Below are positions 8,993 to 17,824 of a DNA stretch of 64,000 nt, in pieces; positions within the stretch are counted from its first letter, which is position 1, and every line of letters begins with the position of its first letter. Origin of the DNA: Sedimentitalea todarodis (GTDB lineage Bacteria; Pseudomonadota; Alphaproteobacteria; Rhodobacterales; Rhodobacteraceae). The translations under genes were made by a program, and so were the position numbers. The DNA is taken from assembly GCF_032595355.1 (NCBI RefSeq), contig NZ_JASMWN010000002.1, positions 186,001 through 250,000 of the forward strand, given 5' to 3'. Under the pieces are notes generated by a model. That model was not told where the DNA came from, ran no database searches, and saw only the letters and a list, made by a program, of their open reading frames with translations.

Positions 8993-9427
8993 ATGTCCAT
9001 GCCCATCATGTCACTGGATGATCTGAAATCACAAGCGCGGTCCCTGCGCCAGGCGCTGACCGCTTCCGGTCACGCGGTGTCCCACAGCCAATCGCTGGAG
9101 CTTTTGGCCCGGCAACTTGGTCATCGCGACTGGAACACCCTGCACGCAAATGTCGGCAATACGCAGCCCAGCCCCTATCAGCTGGGTCAAAAGGTCAGGG
9201 GTGCCTATCTGGGTCAGCGCTTTACCGGCGAGATCGTTGGCTTGCGCGAAATGGCCGACGGCGCGCGCTATCACGTGACCCTGCGCTTTGACGCCCCTGT
9301 CGATGTGATCCGCTTTGAAAGCATGACCAACCTGCGCTCGCAGATCACGGCGATCGTCGACCGCAAGGGTGTCACCGCTGAAAAGACGTCGGACGGTCAA
9401 CCGCATCTGGTGCTCGACAGGTCCTGA
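8993..9427 (+). CDS. Small protein with glyoxalase-superfamily-associated N-terminal domain
   Basis: The 144-residue protein reads LKSQARSLRQALTASGHAVS then SQSLELLARQLGHRDWNTLH at its N-terminus. This pattern (helix, HAVSHSQSLELLA, GHRDWNTLHA) occurs in small proteobacterial proteins that databases group with the glyoxalase superfamily. The second half (residues 55-144) is a beta domain with VRGAYLGQRFTGEIVGLREM, which resembles a small ligand- or RNA-binding barrel. Function is unknown. I chose ATG 8993, which follows AGGAAAGGAACGAGG; an upstream in-frame start at 8885 would add 36 unlikely residues. A strong terminator follows at 9451. Confidence 0.75.
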   Translation: MSMPIMSLDDLKSQARSLRQALTASGHAVSHSQSLELLARQLGHRDWNTLHANVGNTQPSPYQLGQKVRGAYLGQRFTGEIVGLREMADGARYHVTLRFDAPVDVIRFESMTNLRSQITAIVDRKGVTAEKTSDGQPHLVLDRS

Positions 9428-9450
9428 CGATGCCAGCACCATCAACAAGC

Positions 9451-9484
9451 AAGGCCGCGCAATCCCTGCGCGGCCTTGTCTTTT
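9451..9484 (+). terminator. Rho-independent terminator
   Basis: AAGGCCGCGCA and TGCGCGGCCTT form a perfect 11-bp stem around the loop ATCCC, followed by GTCTTTT. It lies 24 bp after the gene ending at 9427. Confidence 0.88.
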
Positions 9485-9591
9485 CTGCGACCGAAAGACC
9501 TGAAATGTCTTGGTACATGTTGTATCACCCAGCGCGTTGAAATCTATGATTTCAGGCCGCGTTAGGTGGTACAGGTTTGACGCGAAACGCT

Positions 9592-10932
9592 TTAGTCCTG
9601 CGGACCCAGGGCAGACAACCCCTTGAGAATGTCGATGGCATAGGCCAGCTGGTAATCCTCTTCGCGTAGTTCGGCGGATTTCTCTGCTTTTTCGCGATCT
9701 GCCTCGATCTGGCGGATTTCATCCTCTGACAGGCTGTCATTGTTCAGACGCCCACGCAGATCAGCCTCCGAACGGATGCGCGCTGCGACACCGGTCTCGT
9801 CTTCTTCCTCGGTCTCGGGCTTGCGGCGCGGCTGTGCCACGACGATATCGGGCGACACCCCAAGGGCCTGAATCGACCGCCCCGACGGGGTGTAATACCG
9901 CGCCGTAGTCAAACGCATCGCGCCATCGCCACGCAGCGGCATCACCGTCTGCACCGATCCCTTGCCAAAGCTCTTGGTGCCGACAACGATCGCCCGGCGA
10001 TGATCCTGCAAGGCACCGGCAACGATTTCGGAGGCCGAAGCGGACCCGCTGTTGATCAGAACCACCATCGGTTTACCCTCGATCAGATCGCCCGCCGTCG
10101 CGTTGAACCGCTCACCATCGGCGACGTTACGTCCACGGGTGCTGACGATCTCGCCTTCATCGAGAAAGGCGTCGGACACCGAGATCGCCTGAGTCAGCAA
10201 CCCACCCGGATTGTTGCGCAGATCCAGAACCAGACCGTTGATATTGTCCAGACCCCCTGCGGCCTCGATCTGTTCTTTCAGTCCGGCCTCGAGGTTGGGC
10301 GTGGTCTGGTCGTTGAACGTGGTGACTCGCAGAACCACGCTCTCGCCTTCGGTCCGCGTGCGGACGGCGGTCAGCTTGATCGTATCGCGGATGATCGATA
10401 CGTCAAAGGGTTCGGTCTCGCCTTCCCGCACCACGGTGATCACGATCTCCGACCCTACGGGGCCGCGCATCATGTCGACGGCCTTGTCCAGCGTCAGACC
10501 CAACAGGCTTTCGCCATCCACGTGGGTGATGAAGTCGCCCGCTTCCATTCCGGCCTCTGCCGCAGGCGTGTCATCGATTGGCGACACGACTTTGACAAAG
10601 CCTTCTTCCTGCGTCACTTCGATACCCAGCCCGCCAAACTCGCCACGGGTCTGCACCCGCATCTGCGTCGCGTCGTCCGGTGAAAGATAACTGGAATGCG
10701 GGTCCAGCGATGTCAGCATCCCGTCAATCGCGGCTTCGATCAGCTCCGCCTCGTCGACGTCCTCGACATATTGCGCGCGAATACGCTCGAAGATGTCGCC
10801 GAACAGATCAAGCTGTTCATATACGTTTGAACTGCGCTCGTTTTCCTCTGCCACCAGCGGGCCAGCGATCTGCGTTGTCGCCACGACGCCTGCAAGCGTG
10901 CCGCCCAAGGCAGCCATCACGAATTTCTTCAT
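9592..10932 (-). CDS. ctpA: S41 family carboxyl-terminal processing protease
   Basis: A 446-residue periplasmic serine protease of the CtpA/Prc family, which trims C-termini of envelope proteins and controls peptidoglycan hydrolases. Residues 1-28 are an export signal ending near LVAEE. A PDZ domain covers about 95-175 (GGLGIEVTQEEGFVKVV). The catalytic Ser lies in NSGSASASE (294-302) and the Lys is 324 in KSFGKGSVQ. LRNNPGGLL is the S41 substrate loop. It follows envC with a 6-bp gap, and envC overlaps gpmI. The pairing of CtpA with an EnvC-type amidase activator fits a role in controlling cell-wall cleavage. Confidence 0.95.
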   Translation of the reverse strand: MKKFVMAALGGTLAGVVATTQIAGPLVAEENERSSNVYEQLDLFGDIFERIRAQYVEDVDEAELIEAAIDGMLTSLDPHSSYLSPDDATQMRVQTRGEFGGLGIEVTQEEGFVKVVSPIDDTPAAEAGMEAGDFITHVDGESLLGLTLDKAVDMMRGPVGSEIVITVVREGETEPFDVSIIRDTIKLTAVRTRTEGESVVLRVTTFNDQTTPNLEAGLKEQIEAAGGLDNINGLVLDLRNNPGGLLTQAISVSDAFLDEGEIVSTRGRNVADGERFNATAGDLIEGKPMVVLINSGSASASEIVAGALQDHRRAIVVGTKSFGKGSVQTVMPLRGDGAMRLTTARYYTPSGRSIQALGVSPDIVVAQPRRKPETEEEDETGVAARIRSEADLRGRLNNDSLSEDEIRQIEADREKAEKSAELREEDYQLAYAIDILKGLSALGPQD

Positions 10933-10938
10933 GTTCGT

Positions 10939-12036
10939 TTATCCATCCTTATCGGTTCGGAACCACGTTGCCGGATCAACCGGCCGCCCGCCCTCTCTGA
11001 CTTCCATATAGAGCGCTTCTGACTGATGCGCACCAGTACCATCACCGCTTAGTGACAGAATTGTGCCGATTTCAGGGGTGTTCCCCCCCATAAACCCCAC
11101 AGGTGTGCCAGCGGGAATCACATCTCCGATGCGACCGAACGCATCTTCCAGTCCCGCAAATAGCAGCAACAGGTCCGGCTGAGGCTCCAGTATCACCACG
11201 TTTCCCATGTCCAGCAGCGGGCCCCGATAACGGATCGTCGCCGCAGTGGGGGATGTCACCAACGCTCTCGGGCGGGTCGTCACGGTGATGCCTGCGCCTG
11301 ATGGCCCTTGCACGTTGCCTTGCACCGGCAGGTCCAGCGCCCCTTTCCGGTCGCTGACATCGCCTGTCGACAGTGCAATCGGTTGTGCCGAAATCTGGGA
11401 CAATCCGCTTGTAAACTCGTCCAGCGTTTCGACAGACGAGATCAGGATCGCGGTTCTGACCGGGTCCTCGCGAAAACGCGTTGGTAGCTCCGTGCGCGCG
11501 GCTATGGCGTCGCTCAGCGCCGAACGCGCCTGCTCGGCCCCGGGCAGGGCTTTCTGCAACACCGTCGCCGCCTGCGCCTGCGCCGCTTGCAGGATTCGCA
11601 CTTCATCCAGCGCGATGCGCAGTTCTTCTGCCTGTTGCTGCAAGGCGGGCTTCATCTCGGCCATCATTATCTGTGCCCGCGCAGCACCGTCCGGTCCGGC
11701 CGGATGCATCAACGCGACTGCTGGCGGAGCCGCCTCGGCCGCTTGAAGCACCATGAGAAACCGCGCGATTTCCGTTTCGCGCAGTGCGAGCGCCTGGTTG
11801 AGCTGCGCTTCGCGCGCTGCCGCAATGCGCAGCCCATCGCCCATTGCATCCAACCCTGCCTCATAGGCGTGGATCGTTCGGGTCAATGCCTGTACCGGGT
11901 CCGGCGATGCCTCTGCCGCACGCAACGACTGGTGCGCCGTCTCCAATTGCTCGATCGCCGCTGTCGCCGGATCGGTCTGCGCAGCCCCGACCGCGCCACA
12001 GATCACCCCCGCGCAAAGGGCCAGACGCAGGATCAT
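10939..12036 (-). CDS. EnvC-like murein hydrolase activator (degenerate LytM/M23)
   Basis: The 365-residue exported protein has a signal peptide (residues 1-19), about 180 residues of Ala/Glu-rich coiled coil and a C-terminal M23-like domain (about 240-350: IRYRGPLLDMGNVVILEP, then LLLLFAGLED and GDVIPAGTPVGFMGG). The catalytic metal ligands of active LytM enzymes (H..D, HxH) are missing. This matches EnvC, which activates periplasmic amidases rather than cutting murein itself. It overlaps gpmI by 4 bp (ATGA) and precedes ctpA by 6 bp, so all three should form one transcript. Confidence 0.88.
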   Translation of the reverse strand: MILRLALCAGVICGAVGAAQTDPATAAIEQLETAHQSLRAAEASPDPVQALTRTIHAYEAGLDAMGDGLRIAAAREAQLNQALALRETEIARFLMVLQAAEAAPPAVALMHPAGPDGAARAQIMMAEMKPALQQQAEELRIALDEVRILQAAQAQAATVLQKALPGAEQARSALSDAIAARTELPTRFREDPVRTAILISSVETLDEFTSGLSQISAQPIALSTGDVSDRKGALDLPVQGNVQGPSGAGITVTTRPRALVTSPTAATIRYRGPLLDMGNVVILEPQPDLLLLFAGLEDAFGRIGDVIPAGTPVGFMGGNTPEIGTILSLSGDGTGAHQSEALYMEVREGGRPVDPATWFRTDKDG

Positions 12037-13553
12037 TTGAGCAGGCTCTTGCCGGTCATCTCCGGCGGTTGTGACAACGCCATGAGATCCAGAAGCGTCG
12101 GCGCAAGATCAGACAATCGCCCCCCCGCGCGCAGGTCTGCCCCCTCCGGCCCGTTGACCAGCACCACGGGCACCGGGTTGAGCGTATGCGCCGTGTGCGC
12201 TCCGCCGGTCTCCGGATCGACCATCACCTCGCAGTTGCCGTGATCCGCCGTCACGATCATCGCCCCGCCGACCTGACGTAGAGCATCGACAACGCGGGAC
12301 AGCCCCGAATCAACGGCTTCACACGCCTTGATCGCCGCCTCCAGATCGCCGGTGTGCCCAACCATGTCCGGGTTGGCATAGTTGGTGACAATCAGGTCGT
12401 ACCCCGAATGGATCGCCTCGACGAATTTGTCGGTCACCTCGCCCGCCGACATTTCCGGCTGCAGATCATAGGTCGCGACCTTTGGTGATTTCGGCATGAA
12501 CCGATCCTCACCGTCTTCGGGCTGCTCCTTGCCGCCGTTCAGAAAGAAGGTGACATGCGGGTATTTCTCGGTCTCCGCCAGTCGGAACTGCCGCTTGCCC
12601 TGCGCCGCAACCCACGCACCCAGCGTGTTCACGATCTCGGCTTTGGGGTAGGCGGTTGTCATATAGGTTGAATGCGCGTCGGAATAGCCGACCATTCCCA
12701 GAAACGCCGCCAGATCGGGGCGCACGCCGGTGTCGAACCCGTCGAAATCGGGTTGTCCGATCGCGGCCAGGATCTCGCGCGCGCGGTCGGCGCGGAAGTT
12801 CAGGCAGAAAAATCCGTCGCCATCCTGTATTCCCGCGTACCCACCGATCACGGCCGGGGTGACGAATTCATCGGTTTCTCCGCGCCCGTAAGCCTCGGCG
12901 ACCACCGCAGCTGGCGTTTCGGCAACCGCGCCCTTGCCCCGGACAATCGCGTCATAGGCCTGGCTGACCCGCTTCCAGCGATTGTCGCGATCCATGGCAT
13001 AATAGCGCCCCGAAACGGTGACTGTCCGCACAGCCTCGGGCAATTTCTCGGATAGCATGCGCAGGTACCCTTCGGCGGATTCGGGTGCCACGTCGCGCCC
13101 ATCGGTAACCGCATGCAGCGCAACCGGCACGCCAGCCTCGGAAATCACCGTGGCCGCTGCGATGATATGGTTCAGATGGCCATGCACGCCACCATCCGAC
13201 ACAAGCCCCATAAGATGCGCGGTGCCGCCGCTGTCCTTCAGCGCCGCGATAAACGCAAGCAGCGCCTCGTTCCTGAAAAAGCTGCCGTCTTCGATCGCCA
13301 GATCGATCTGACCCAAATCCATCGCGACCACACGCCCCGCGCCGATATTGGTGTGGCCAACCTCGGAGTTGCCCATTTGCCCGTTGGGCAGGCCCACATC
13401 AGGCCCGTGTGTGGTGAGCGTGGCATGCGGCCCGGCCTGCATGATCGCGTCGAATGTCGGGGTTTTGGCCAGATACGGCGCGTTGGCGTCGATCTGATCC
13501 GAGAGCCCCCAACCATCAAGGATACACAACACAACGGGCTTGGGGGCAGACAT
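12033..13553 (-). CDS. gpmI: 2,3-bisphosphoglycerate-independent phosphoglycerate mutase
   Basis: GpmI interconverts 3- and 2-phosphoglycerate in glycolysis and gluconeogenesis with two Mn2+ ions. The 506-residue protein shows the metal Asp13 in LCILDGWG and the phosphorylated Ser63 in GQMGNSEVGHTNIGAGR. The other metal ligands are in NYANPDMVGHTG and TADHGNCE, which are alkaline-phosphatase-superfamily motifs. The inserted phosphotransferase domain (about 80-300) contains HAVTDGRD and FNFRADRAREI. It heads the gpmI-envC-ctpA transcript and diverges from a MarR gene. Confidence 0.97.
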   Translation of the reverse strand: MSAPKPVVLCILDGWGLSDQIDANAPYLAKTPTFDAIMQAGPHATLTTHGPDVGLPNGQMGNSEVGHTNIGAGRVVAMDLGQIDLAIEDGSFFRNEALLAFIAALKDSGGTAHLMGLVSDGGVHGHLNHIIAAATVISEAGVPVALHAVTDGRDVAPESAEGYLRMLSEKLPEAVRTVTVSGRYYAMDRDNRWKRVSQAYDAIVRGKGAVAETPAAVVAEAYGRGETDEFVTPAVIGGYAGIQDGDGFFCLNFRADRAREILAAIGQPDFDGFDTGVRPDLAAFLGMVGYSDAHSTYMTTAYPKAEIVNTLGAWVAAQGKRQFRLAETEKYPHVTFFLNGGKEQPEDGEDRFMPKSPKVATYDLQPEMSAGEVTDKFVEAIHSGYDLIVTNYANPDMVGHTGDLEAAIKACEAVDSGLSRVVDALRQVGGAMIVTADHGNCEVMVDPETGGAHTAHTLNPVPVVLVNGPEGADLRAGGRLSDLAPTLLDLMALSQPPEMTGKSLLK

Positions 13554-13763
13554 GGTTTCGCTCCGACGTTCTGAACATGCCGCCTTCTAGCGCCTGCATC
13601 CGGCAGGGTGAACCGGTAATAGGGCCCGATAGCCTGTAATACAGCCATAATCCGCCTTTCACGCGGCGTGACGCCGCTGATTCAGGCGTTTCCTGCCTCC
13701 CTTGCAGTCAGGGTTTGTGCGGGTATGTTCGCAACAGTTTCAATCGCAACAAGAGGCCAAACA

Positions 13764-14216
13764 ATGGGGCTGACACTCAGCGAATTTCTGCCTTACCGTC
13801 TGAACTGCCTGTCCGAAGCGATGAGTCAGGAAATCAAGCCGATCTACCGCGACCATTTTGGCCTCAACCGCCCGGAATGGCGGGTCCTGGTGGCGCTGGC
13901 CGATCTTGGCACAGCCACGGCAAAAGACGTCGGCGCGCACAGTGCGCAACACAAGACGCGAATCAGCCGCGCCGTGCGCGCTCTTGAGCAGCGCCGTTGG
14001 CTGACGCGGGAATCCGACCCCAAGGACCGCCGCTCCGAAATGCTGACACTGACGGCGGCGGGCCACCGCGCCTATTGCGATCTTGTTGGCCCGATGCGCG
14101 CCCAGGAGGCCGGCATACTCGACCGGCTCAGCCCCGAGGACCGTGCAGCGCTCGGTACCGCGCTCAGCGCATTGGAAAACGCCCTGGGTCTCTCGGTTGC
14201 GCAGCCGCCCGAATGA
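13764..14216 (+). CDS. MarR family transcriptional regulator
   Basis: A 150-residue winged-helix repressor. The order is helix (LSEFLPYRLNCLSEAMSQ), WRVLVALADLGTATAKDVG (helix-turn-helix entry), KTRISRAVRALEQRRWLTRE (recognition helix and wing) and DRRSEMLTLTAAGHRAYCDL, the MarR signature. Proteins of this group usually sense small organic molecules. The ATG at 13764 sits at the start of homology; an upstream in-frame start at 13668 would overlap the gpmI promoter region. It lies 6 bp from the convergent M24 gene. Its targets are not evident, though the adjacent M24/aminotransferase locus is a candidate. Confidence 0.9.
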   Translation: MGLTLSEFLPYRLNCLSEAMSQEIKPIYRDHFGLNRPEWRVLVALADLGTATAKDVGAHSAQHKTRISRAVRALEQRRWLTRESDPKDRRSEMLTLTAAGHRAYCDLVGPMRAQEAGILDRLSPEDRAALGTALSALENALGLSVAQPPE

Positions 14217-14222
14217 CGCGTT

Positions 14223-15401
14223 CTATTTCACGAACAGGGCCCGCGGTGTATCGCAGAAACAGTCACAGCCATCCTCGGTGATCAGGATCGGCTCGGTGAT
14301 TTCCAGACCGCCATCCTCCAGCCAAAGCGCCGGCATGAAATGGAACGACATGCCCGGTTCCAGCACCGTCATGTCGCCACGCCGGAATGAGATCGTCCGT
14401 TCGCCCCAGTCTGGCGGATAGCTGATCCCGATGGCATAGCCACAGCGGCTGTCCTTGACAAACCCGGCCTTGTTCAGAGTCGCATTGAAGGCGTTGGCGA
14501 TGTCCTCTGCATGGTTGCCAGGACGGGCCTGCTCCAGCCCCGCCTCGATTCCGTCCAGAACCGCCGCCTCGGCATCACGGTATTTTTGCGGCACCGTGCC
14601 AAAGAACAGCGTCCGCGATTGCGGGCATTGATACCGGCGATGCGCGCCGGCAACCTCGAAAAAGGTGGCCTCTCCCGAGATCATCGGTCGATCATCCCAC
14701 GTCAGATGAGGTGCCGTGGCATCCATGCCCGATGGCGCCATCGGAACAATTGCCGGGTAGTCTCCCCAATAGCCGTCCGCACCGCGAATGCCCGCCGCAT
14801 AGATCTCGGCCACCAGATCGTTCTTGCGCATGCCCGGTTCGGCAACATTCAGGATACGATCATGTATCGCCTCCACAATCCGGGCCGCACGCCGCATGTA
14901 CTCGATCTCGCGTTCCGATTTCACAGCGCGTTGCCAGTTGACCAACCCGGTGGCATCCTGAAATGTTGCCTCGGGCAGACACTGTTCCAGTGTGCGATGG
15001 GCGGCGGCCGAATAGTAGTAGTTGTCCATCTCGACGCCGATCCGCGCCTTGGTCAGGCCAAGCTCCGAGAGCAGTCGCGACAGGTCTTCCATCGGGTGTT
15101 TCTCGGGGTTCTGCACGTAGGTATCGTCATACCCGCGAATACAGTCATCCTGCATGAACACGGTGCGGCGCGCGCCCATTGTATCCATGCCGCGTCCCCA
15201 CCAGACCGGCTCGCCCTCTTGTCTGAGGATCACGCCCTGATGGACATAGAACGACCAGCCATCATAGCCGGACAGCCACGACATGTTGGATGGATCGCTG
15301 ACCACAATCGCATCCAGCCCCAGCACTGTAATCTTGGATCGGGTCTTGTCGATTCGGTTCAGATACTCCCCAGTGGTGAAATTTGCTTCGAAGGTCGTCA
15401 T
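14223..15401 (-). CDS. M24 family hydrolase, ectoine hydrolase (DoeA/EutD)-like
   Basis: The 392-residue protein follows DoeA/EutD along its length: DPSNMSWLSGYDGWSFYVHQ, VEMDNYYYSAAAHRTLEQ, LVNWQRAVKSEREIEYMRRA and GMRKNDLVAEIYAAG. DoeA/EutD opens the ectoine ring to N-acetyl-diaminobutyrate. In the segment matching the M24 metal site the usual Asp ligands are replaced (FEVAGAHRRYQCPQSRT), as in creatinase-type members that work without metal. I chose ATG 15401. The partners of ectoine breakdown (doeB, eutABC, uehABC) are absent here, so the substrate may be a related cyclic or N-acyl compound. A perfect-arm palindrome lies just upstream. Confidence 0.82.
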   Translation of the reverse strand: MTTFEANFTTGEYLNRIDKTRSKITVLGLDAIVVSDPSNMSWLSGYDGWSFYVHQGVILRQEGEPVWWGRGMDTMGARRTVFMQDDCIRGYDDTYVQNPEKHPMEDLSRLLSELGLTKARIGVEMDNYYYSAAAHRTLEQCLPEATFQDATGLVNWQRAVKSEREIEYMRRAARIVEAIHDRILNVAEPGMRKNDLVAEIYAAGIRGADGYWGDYPAIVPMAPSGMDATAPHLTWDDRPMISGEATFFEVAGAHRRYQCPQSRTLFFGTVPQKYRDAEAAVLDGIEAGLEQARPGNHAEDIANAFNATLNKAGFVKDSRCGYAIGISYPPDWGERTISFRRGDMTVLEPGMSFHFMPALWLEDGGLEITEPILITEDGCDCFCDTPRALFVK

Positions 15402-15419
15402 GCTCAGTTTCCTAAAACT

Positions 15420-15441
15420 GGTTGTTGGTATGCCAACAACC
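15420..15441. promoter_or_regulatory. Palindromic operator candidate between the M24 and aminotransferase genes
   Basis: GGTTGTTGG and CCAACAACC form perfect 9-bp arms around TATG. The site is 19 bp upstream of the M24 start and 164 bp upstream of the divergent aminotransferase. The core TTGGTATGCCAA resembles operators of FadR-type GntR regulators, but no GntR gene of that type lies in the window. It is probably a repressor site over the M24 promoter. Confidence 0.6.
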
Positions 15442-15604
15442 CTCCGCCCGTTTGTCCGCCTCGTCAAGCATGCCCCACTCACATTTTTCGGAATGGTGAG
15501 CCTTGGCCAACGCCCCTTGCCGAGTCGATTGCACCATCAGCCCGCAGCGCCTAACACTTGCCATATGGCATTCGGACCGACGCAATTGCCCAAGAGGAAA
15601 GATC

Positions 15605-16975
15605 ATGCTCAAGAACGACCTGCTGGAACAATGGGACCGCGAGAGTTTCTTTCATCCCTCGACCCATCTTTCCCAACATGCGCGCGGTGAGACACCGACG
15701 CGGGTCGTGACCGGTGGCAAGGGCTGTCACATCACCGACCGCGAGGGCAACCGGTTGCTGGATGCCTTTGCCGGGCTCTATTGCGTGAACGTCGGCTACG
15801 GTCGCCCCGAGATTGCAGAGGCCATTGCCGAGCAGGCGCGCGAATTGGCCTATTACCACGCCTATGTCGGGCACGGCACCGAGTCGTCGATCACCCTGGC
15901 CAAGATGATCCTCGACCGCGCACCAAAAGGGATGAGCAAGGTTTACTTCGGCCTCTCCGGGTCCGATGCGAACGAGACCAACGTCAAGCTGATCTGGTAC
16001 TATTACAACATCCTCGGACGGCCCGAGAAGAAGAAAATCATCAGCCGCTGGCGCGGGTATCACGGCTCTGGGCTGATGACCGGCTCGCTGACCGGGTTGG
16101 AGCTGTTTCACAAGAAGTTCGATCTGCCGCTGGCGCAGGTGATCCACACCGATGCACCCTATTATTATCGTCGGCCCGATGCGGAGATGAACGAGGCGGC
16201 GTTTACCGCGCATCTGGTTTCCGAGCTCGAGGCGCTGATCGAAGCGGAAGGGGCCGACACCATCGCCGCCTTTATCGGCGAACCGGTTCTGGGCACCGGT
16301 GGCATCGTGCCGCCGCCGGACGGCTATTGGCCTGCGATACGCGAGGTGCTGAACAGGCACGACATCCTGCTGATCGCGGACGAGGTCGTTACCGGCTTTG
16401 GCCGACTGGGCAGCATGTTCGGATCGGACCACTACGATATCCAGCCTGATCTGATCACCATCGCCAAGGGTCTGACATCGGCCTATGCGCCGTTGTCCGG
16501 GTCCATCGTCGGCGACAGGATGTGGACCGTGCTCGAGCAGGGCACGGATGAAAACGGCCCCATCGGGCATGGCTGGACCTATTCCGCACATCCCATCGGG
16601 GCCGCCGCCGGCGTGGCCAACCTGAAACTGCTGGATGATCTGGACCTGATCGCCAATGCCAAGGACATCGGGGCCTATCTGAACGAGCAGATGCGCGGCG
16701 CACTGGCCGATCATCCGCATGTAGGCGACATCCGGGGCGAAGGCCTGCTCTGCGCCGTCGAACTGGTTGAGGATCGCGACAGCCGCACGTTCTTTGATCC
16801 GGCGCGCAAGGTCGGCCCGGCGATTTCCGCCGCCATGGCCGCACGCAACGTGATTGCCCGCGCCATGCCCCAAGGCGACATCATCGGTTATGCCCCGCCC
16901 TTCTGTCTGACGCGCGAAGAGGCGGATATCGTGGTGGCCACCACGGTCGAGGCCGTGGCCGAGGTGCTTGGCTAG
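15605..16975 (+). CDS. Class III aminotransferase, omega-amino acid/diamine type
   Basis: A 456-residue PLP enzyme of the class III family that includes putrescine-pyruvate, taurine-pyruvate and beta-alanine aminotransferases. GLYCVNVGYGRPEI binds substrate. LSGSDANETNVKL binds the PLP phosphate, Asp259 (LLIADEVVTGFGR) contacts the pyridine nitrogen and Lys288 (ITIAKGLTS) forms the aldimine. RBS AAGAGGAAAG fixes ATG 15605. It is divergent from the M24 gene and overlaps the convergent permease gene by 4 bp. With a polyamine-type importer beside it, a diamine or an amino-terminated product of the M24 reaction is the likely amino donor. It is a paralogue of tpa at 30.1 kb. Confidence 0.88.
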   Translation: MLKNDLLEQWDRESFFHPSTHLSQHARGETPTRVVTGGKGCHITDREGNRLLDAFAGLYCVNVGYGRPEIAEAIAEQARELAYYHAYVGHGTESSITLAKMILDRAPKGMSKVYFGLSGSDANETNVKLIWYYYNILGRPEKKKIISRWRGYHGSGLMTGSLTGLELFHKKFDLPLAQVIHTDAPYYYRRPDAEMNEAAFTAHLVSELEALIEAEGADTIAAFIGEPVLGTGGIVPPPDGYWPAIREVLNRHDILLIADEVVTGFGRLGSMFGSDHYDIQPDLITIAKGLTSAYAPLSGSIVGDRMWTVLEQGTDENGPIGHGWTYSAHPIGAAAGVANLKLLDDLDLIANAKDIGAYLNEQMRGALADHPHVGDIRGEGLLCAVELVEDRDSRTFFDPARKVGPAISAAMAARNVIARAMPQGDIIGYAPPFCLTREEADIVVATTVEAVAEVLG

Positions 16976-17820
16976 CGTTTCTGGAACGCGATCATCGCCA
17001 GTGCCAGCAGGGACGAGCCGACCATCAACAACAGCGATACCGCATTGAGCAGCGGCGTCGACCCTTCCTTGAGCCGGTCGAACATGGTGATCGTCAGCGG
17101 CGCATCGGACCCGACCAGCATCAGAGTCGTGTTGAAGTTCTCGAAACTCATCAGGAATGCGACCACCCCGGCCCCGATCAGCGCAGGCATCAGATAGGGC
17201 AGCGTGATCGTACGCACCGCGGTCAGCCGGTTCGCACCAAGGTTCAGTGCCGCCTCTTCCAGCGTCTGGTCGAATTTCTGCAATCGCGCAGAGATCACCA
17301 GCGTTGAAATCGTAGTGACAAAGGAAAACTGCCCCAACACGACCAGAACCAGACCGGGGCGCAGGATCTCGGCGTCGTAGCCCACCCGATCCCACAGCCC
17401 GTTTGACACCGTCGAGGAAAACACCAGGATCGAGATTCCCAGCACGATCCCCGGAATGACCAGAGGCAGCAGCATCAGCACGTAGAGCACCCCTCTGCCC
17501 CGGAACTGGTAGCGATTGAACAGGAAGGCGTTGGCGGTGCCGACAGCGACGGACAATGCCGCGACGCAGACCCCGACAAAGGCCGACGTGCCTATGGATC
17601 GCAGAATGCTGCGGTCGTGAAACACGCCGATCATCGGACGTTCGTCGCCAAAGAACCAGTTCCAGGTGAACCCCTGCCAAGGTAGCGACGGAAACTGGCT
17701 GTCGTTGAAGGCAAAGACGGCGACCACCAACAGCGGCAAGGCAAGGTAGACAAAGAACAACGCGACATAGGCGTTATAGATCAGGCGCACAGCGCGGGGT
17801 TGCGGGATCGACGGTATCAT
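16972..17820 (-). CDS. ABC transporter permease, spermidine/putrescine type (PotC-like)
   Basis: A 282-residue inner-membrane permease with about six transmembrane segments; the first is YVALFFVYLALPLLVVAVFAF. The loop LEEAALNLGANRLTAVRTITLPYLMP is the EAA motif that docks on the ATPase. FFGDERPMIG and FNDSQFPSLPW are typical of PotC/PotI proteins. ATG 17820 lies 4 bp after the preceding permease stop; a TTG 24 bp upstream would overlap that gene. It is the last gene of the four-gene importer and overlaps the aminotransferase tail-to-tail. Confidence 0.92.
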   Translation of the reverse strand: MIPSIPQPRAVRLIYNAYVALFFVYLALPLLVVAVFAFNDSQFPSLPWQGFTWNWFFGDERPMIGVFHDRSILRSIGTSAFVGVCVAALSVAVGTANAFLFNRYQFRGRGVLYVLMLLPLVIPGIVLGISILVFSSTVSNGLWDRVGYDAEILRPGLVLVVLGQFSFVTTISTLVISARLQKFDQTLEEAALNLGANRLTAVRTITLPYLMPALIGAGVVAFLMSFENFNTTLMLVGSDAPLTITMFDRLKEGSTPLLNAVSLLLMVGSSLLALAMIAFQKR

Positions 17821-17824
17821 CAGC

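Noticed and set aside
15551..17680. 709-codon minus frame over the aminotransferase and permease
   Set aside because: Spans two genes with clear motifs on other frames; no domain in the translation.
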